Of a stretch of 64,000 nucleotides of DNA, positions 60,966 to 64,000 are shown piece after piece. The notes below the pieces were generated by a model. The model saw only the letters and a program-made list of their open reading frames with translations. It was not told where the DNA came from and did no database searches. The DNA comes from Phytoactinopolyspora alkaliphila (lineage in GTDB: Bacteria > Actinomycetota > Actinomycetes > Jiangellales > Jiangellaceae): the NCBI RefSeq assembly GCF_010550695.1, contig NZ_JAAGOB010000006.1, positions 1 through 64,000 on the forward strand. Direction: 5' to 3'. Numbering within the stretch: the stretch's first letter is position 1; every line of letters starts with the position of its first letter. The position numbers and the translations under genes are program-made.

Positions 60966-61436
60966 ATGGCACGTGAACGAGGGCGCACGGTGGTCGCGCA
61001 GAACCGGAAGGCTCGGCACGATTATCACATCGACGCCACGTACGAGGCAGGCATCGTCCTGACCGGAACCGAGGTCAAGGCTTTGCGCGCTGGTAAGGCG
61101 TCGCTGGTGGACGGCTACGCCGATGTCCGCGACGGCGAGGTCTGGCTGCGCAACGTCCACATCCCCGAATACGACCTCGGCACCTGGAACAACCACGCGC
61201 CCCGCCGCTCACGCAAACTGTTGCTGCGTAAGGACGAGATCGCCAGGCTGATCGGGAAGACCAAGGAGACGGGCCACACGCTGGTGCCGCTGTCGCTGTA
61301 CTTCAAAGACGGTTACGCCAAGGTGGAGATCGCCCTGGCCCGCGGTAAGAAGGCCTACGACAAACGGCAGGCCCTGGCCGAGAAGGAAGCCAAGCGCGAG
61401 GCCGAGCGTGCCATGGCGAGGGCCCGGCGCAGGTAG
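60966..61436 (+). CDS. smpB: SsrA-binding protein SmpB
   Basis: Binds tmRNA and delivers it to stalled ribosomes for trans-translation. The 156-residue protein has [15 protein letters not shown] at the start, [22 protein letters not shown] and the C-terminal basic tail with [21 protein letters not shown], all diagnostic. ATG 60966. It follows the M23 gene by 79 bp, the normal actinobacterial order. The tmRNA gene itself was not recognised nearby. Confidence 0.95.
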   Translation: MARERGRTVVAQNRKARHDYHIDATYEAGIVLTGTEVKALRAGKASLVDGYADVRDGEVWLRNVHIPEYDLGTWNNHAPRRSRKLLLRKDEIARLIGKTKETGHTLVPLSLYFKDGYAKVEIALARGKKAYDKRQALAEKEAKREAERAMARARRR

Positions 61437-61445
61437 GATCACGCT

Positions 61446-62234
61446 GTGCGGCAAGGCAGTGGTTCGCGGCCCGCTGGGCGGCCGACGGGACTGATCCAGT
61501 CGGCGGACCGCGCCCTGCGCGTCCTGGAGGCCGTGGGGTCCGCGCCTGACGGAGTCTCCGCCCGCGACGTCGCCCAGCGTCTGGATCTGGCGCTCGCCAC
61601 CACGTATCACCTGTTGTCGACGCTGACCCACGCCGGTTACGTCGTTCATCTCCCGGAACAGCGGCGCTACGTCCTCGGCTACAAGATCCACGCGCTCGAC
61701 GCCGGCCTTCGCCGCCAGCTCAAGGTGACGGCGGCGACCCGGCGGGTGCTGGCTGACGTGCACCGCCTCGTGGACGCGCCCGTGTACCTGGCACTTTTCC
61801 GGGATCGCGAGGTAGTCATCGCGGACGTGGCCGATTCGGCTCGCCGCCCGCGGGTCCGCCAGCTCGACGTCGGTCTGTCCGAGGCGCCGCATGTCACCGC
61901 CTTCGGCAAGGTCATGCTGGCATCCATGGACCCGGGCGCGCGCAGGGAGCTGATCGAGCAGCGGGGCCTTCCGGCCCTCACGAGCCGGTCCGCCACCCGC
62001 CTCGACACGCTTGACGCCCAGCTGGAGCAGGTGCGCCAGACGCGGCTGGCCGTGGAGATCGACGAGTTCATCCCGAAGCTCTCCTGCATGGCGGCACCGG
62101 TCTCGGACGCTGCCGGCCGGGTGCGTGGTGCGGTCTCCGTCTCGGTTTCCACCACCGAATTCGGGCCCAGGCGCCGGGCCATCGAGGCGGCCGTCAGGCT
62201 CGGTGCCGGACAACTCGGCTCCACGTTCGCCTGA
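61446..62234 (+). CDS. IclR-family transcriptional regulator
   Basis: A 262-residue regulator. The N-terminal winged helix has SADRALRVLEAVGSAPDGVSARDVAQRLDLALATTYHLLSTL. The IclR effector domain follows (VYLALFRDREVVIADVADS; APHVTAFGKVMLASM; CMAAPVSDAAGRVRGAVSVSVS). Such regulators sense aromatic or short organic acids. GTG 61446 is 9 bp after smpB, so it may be cotranscribed. Its target is not indicated by the neighbours. Confidence 0.88.
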   Translation: MRQGSGSRPAGRPTGLIQSADRALRVLEAVGSAPDGVSARDVAQRLDLALATTYHLLSTLTHAGYVVHLPEQRRYVLGYKIHALDAGLRRQLKVTAATRRVLADVHRLVDAPVYLALFRDREVVIADVADSARRPRVRQLDVGLSEAPHVTAFGKVMLASMDPGARRELIEQRGLPALTSRSATRLDTLDAQLEQVRQTRLAVEIDEFIPKLSCMAAPVSDAAGRVRGAVSVSVSTTEFGPRRRAIEAAVRLGAGQLGSTFA

Positions 62235-62334
62235 TCGAGGCGCGAGCGTTCAAATAGCGACAACGACAGTTGCCGGAAACCCGGGCGTCACAGCACCGTA
62301 GTGCCACACACGTCGTCGTACGCGGAGGTCCGGC

Positions 62335-62898
62335 ATGCCCAAGGTACTGATCATCACTGGTGACGCGGCCGAGGATCTGGAGGTGTTCTACCCCTACCAG
62401 CGACTGCTCGAAGAGGGCTATGAGGTGGACATCGCCGCACCGACCGTCAAGAAGCTCCAGTTCGTGGTACACGACTTCGTCGACGGCTTCGACACCTACA
62501 CCGAGAAGCCGGGCCACTCCTGGCCGGCCGACGTCGCTTTCGCCGACGTGGATCCGCCGGCCTACGCAGCACTGGTGATCCCTGGTGGCAGGGCGCCCGA
62601 GTATCTGCGCAATGACCCGGAGGTGCAGCGCATCGTGCGGCACTTCTTCGACACCGGAGCGCCGGTGGCGGCGCTGTGCCACGGCCCCCTGATCCTGGGC
62701 GGCGCCGGGGTTCTACAGGGGAGAACCTCGTCGGCGTACCCGGCACTGGCCGTGGACGTGACGGCAGCTGGTGGGACGTTCGTCGATGCTCCGGACGTCG
62801 TCGACGGCAACCTGGTCACCGGCAGGGCATGGCCGGATCACCCGCAGTGGTTCCGACCGTTCATCGAACAGCTGCGCAAGGTCGCGCCGGTCGGGTGA
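62335..62898 (+). CDS. DJ-1/PfpI-family protein
   Basis: A 187-residue class I glutamine-amidotransferase-like protein. The nucleophile elbow ALCHGP carries the conserved Cys near residue 115. The acidic partner is in DAAEDLEVFYPYQRL. LVIPGGRAPEYLRNDPEVQ is typical of the PfpI subgroup. Members act as glyoxalases, deglycases, chaperones or proteases; which applies here cannot be told. ATG 62335 has CGGAGG about 7 nt upstream. Confidence 0.88.
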   Translation: MPKVLIITGDAAEDLEVFYPYQRLLEEGYEVDIAAPTVKKLQFVVHDFVDGFDTYTEKPGHSWPADVAFADVDPPAYAALVIPGGRAPEYLRNDPEVQRIVRHFFDTGAPVAALCHGPLILGGAGVLQGRTSSAYPALAVDVTAAGGTFVDAPDVVDGNLVTGRAWPDHPQWFRPFIEQLRKVAPVG

Positions 62899-62920
62899 TC
62901 CGCGTGCGGCCGCTGCGGCC

Positions 62921-64000
62921 CTAGCGGGTGGACGGCAGCATGCGGCGGGCCAGGTTCTCCTTCGGTGCGCCGTCCGGCTCGGCGATCCACGGCCCGGTGC
63001 CTTCGCTGGCGTCGATGACGTCCGCCTCGAGCCAGCCGTAGCTGCCGTCGAGCACAGCGCGGGCCAGCGACTCGTCGGCGGAATCGGAGTTGTGCCACAG
63101 AGCGTCGAAGTGATTCTCCACCCGGAGGCGGGCTTGCTGGGCGAAGACGTCCGCGAGTTCCGCGGCGGACTGCGCCTCGTCGGGGGAGGAAGAGCGGAGC
63201 CTCTGCGCCCGGACACACGCGGCCGTGATCGCGAAGAGCTCCGCGCCGATGTCGACGACGCGGCCGAGGAAGCCCTGCTTCTTCTCCAGCTTGCCTTGCC
63301 AGCGCGCCATGCCGTAGAAGGTCTGCCGGGCGAGCTTGCGGGACGCACGCTCGACGTAGCGCAGGTGCGAGGCCAGCTCCCCGAACTCGCCGTAAGCTCC
63401 GGGGCGCTGGCCGGCGCCGGCGACGAGCTGGGGGAGCCATTTCGCGTAGAACCCGGTGGCCCGGGCGGCCGCCTTCGCCTTTCCGGGCAGCGCCACGTCC
63501 GGGTCGATGACGTCACCGGCCGCCTGGAGGTGGGCGTCGACGGCTTCACGGGCGATCAGCAAATGCATGATCTCGGTGGAGCCTTCGAAGATCCGGTTGA
63601 TGCGCAAGTCGCGCAGGATCTGCTCGGCCGGCACGGCTCGTTCGCCCCGGGCTCGCAGCGATTCGGCGGTCTCGTAGCCGCGTCCGCCCCTGATCTGGAC
63701 CAGCTCGTCGGCGGCGAGCCAGGCCATCTCACTGCACCACAGCTTCGCTAGCGCCGCCTCGATGCGGATGTCGCGGTCACCCTGGTCCGCGAGCTGCCCG
63801 GCGAGCTCGATGACGGCTTCCTCCGCAAAAGCCGTGGCGGCGATGAAGGAGAGCTTGTACGCCACCGCGGCATGGCGGCCGATCGGCTTGCCCCATTGGA
63901 CTCGGTGCGCGGACCACTCGCGGGCGATCTTCAAGCACCATTTCGTTCCACCGGTGCACAGCGCCGGGATGGAGAGCCGGCCGGCGTTGAGCGTGGTCAG
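62921..64000 (-). CDS. Acyl-CoA dehydrogenase family protein (5' end outside window)
   Basis: The frame is open to the window edge, so the N-terminus is missing; 359 residues are visible. It shows the C-terminal acyl-CoA dehydrogenase domain: LNAGRLSIPA at the edge, WGKPIGRHAAVAYKLS, the QIRGGRGYETAESL flavin-contact loop and RINRIFEGSTEIMHLLIARE. An additional C-terminal part of about 170 residues follows, as in large FadE5-like dehydrogenases of actinobacteria. A substrate cannot be named. It converges with the DJ-1/PfpI gene, 22 bp apart. Confidence 0.9.
   Translation of the reverse strand: MTTLNAGRLSIPALCTGGTKWCLKIAREWSAHRVQWGKPIGRHAAVAYKLSFIAATAFAEEAVIELAGQLADQGDRDIRIEAALAKLWCSEMAWLAADELVQIRGGRGYETAESLRARGERAVPAEQILRDLRINRIFEGSTEIMHLLIAREAVDAHLQAAGDVIDPDVALPGKAKAAARATGFYAKWLPQLVAGAGQRPGAYGEFGELASHLRYVERASRKLARQTFYGMARWQGKLEKKQGFLGRVVDIGAELFAITAACVRAQRLRSSSPDEAQSAAELADVFAQQARLRVENHFDALWHNSDSADESLARAVLDGSYGWLEADVIDASEGTGPWIAEPDGAPKENLARRMLPSTR

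Overview
The window is high-GC actinobacterial chromosome. GTG starts are frequent, many genes overlap by 4 bp, and it carries a 13E12-type HNH protein, large LuxR (LAL) regulators, a Tad pilus locus, LPXTG surface proteins with DUF11 repeats, and the order prfB-ftsE-ftsX-M23 peptidase-smpB. The order Jiangellales is a guess only; nothing here fixes the genus. No rRNA, tRNA, CRISPR array, integrase or insertion sequence was recognised by eye.

Region 1 (1-22 kb), cell surface and stress. It opens with the 3' end of one LPXTG protein and a 2146-residue paralogue with nine DUF11 repeats. Next come an Hsp20 gene under a perfect CIRCE operator, an ECF sigma factor, two lipoproteins (one a beta-helix), a second giant LPXTG-like protein (MPDTG), a Tat-exported DyP peroxidase, and a family 2 glycosyltransferase paired with a 62-residue LPDTG protein. 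A single-DUF11 membrane protein is followed by a truncated UDP-GlcNAc 2-epimerase paralogue.

Region 2 (22-30 kb), the second set of paralogues. It has a second CIRCE-Hsp20 with the same leader hairpins, two divergent LAL regulators, a second ECF sigma factor and a full-length epimerase homologue. Hsp20, ECF factor, epimerase and LAL regulator each occur twice within 23 kb. The two ECF genes share an upstream motif at exactly the same distance from the start codon.

Region 3 (30-41.6 kb) holds a Nudix-like DUF4916 protein, a GNAT acetyltransferase, a DUF222/HNH protein with a 30-bp tandem repeat, a compact Tad operon (tadA, tadB, tadC, Flp-like pilin, two TadE, one TadG-like) and a peptidoglycan-recognition amidase.

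Region 4 (41.6-54.8 kb) is the most striking. Ten tightly coupled minus-strand genes encode an enolase-superfamily enzyme, an aldehyde dehydrogenase, a PFK-family kinase, a sugar ABC importer without ATPase, two zinc dehydrogenases, a DUF2090 aldolase and a GntR regulator. Upstream lie a DeoR regulator and, divergent from it, an aldolase closely resembling YihT (6-deoxy-6-sulfofructose-1-phosphate aldolase) followed by a TauE/SafE exporter. This suggests a variant pathway for sulfoquinovose or a related sugar, cleaving a phosphosugar, oxidising the aldehyde and exporting the acid. The substrate is inferred.

Region 5 (54.8-64 kb) is housekeeping: prfB, an LPXTG protein with eleven acidic 9-residue repeats, ftsE, ftsX, an M23 peptidase, smpB, an IclR regulator, a DJ-1/PfpI protein and a partial acyl-CoA dehydrogenase.
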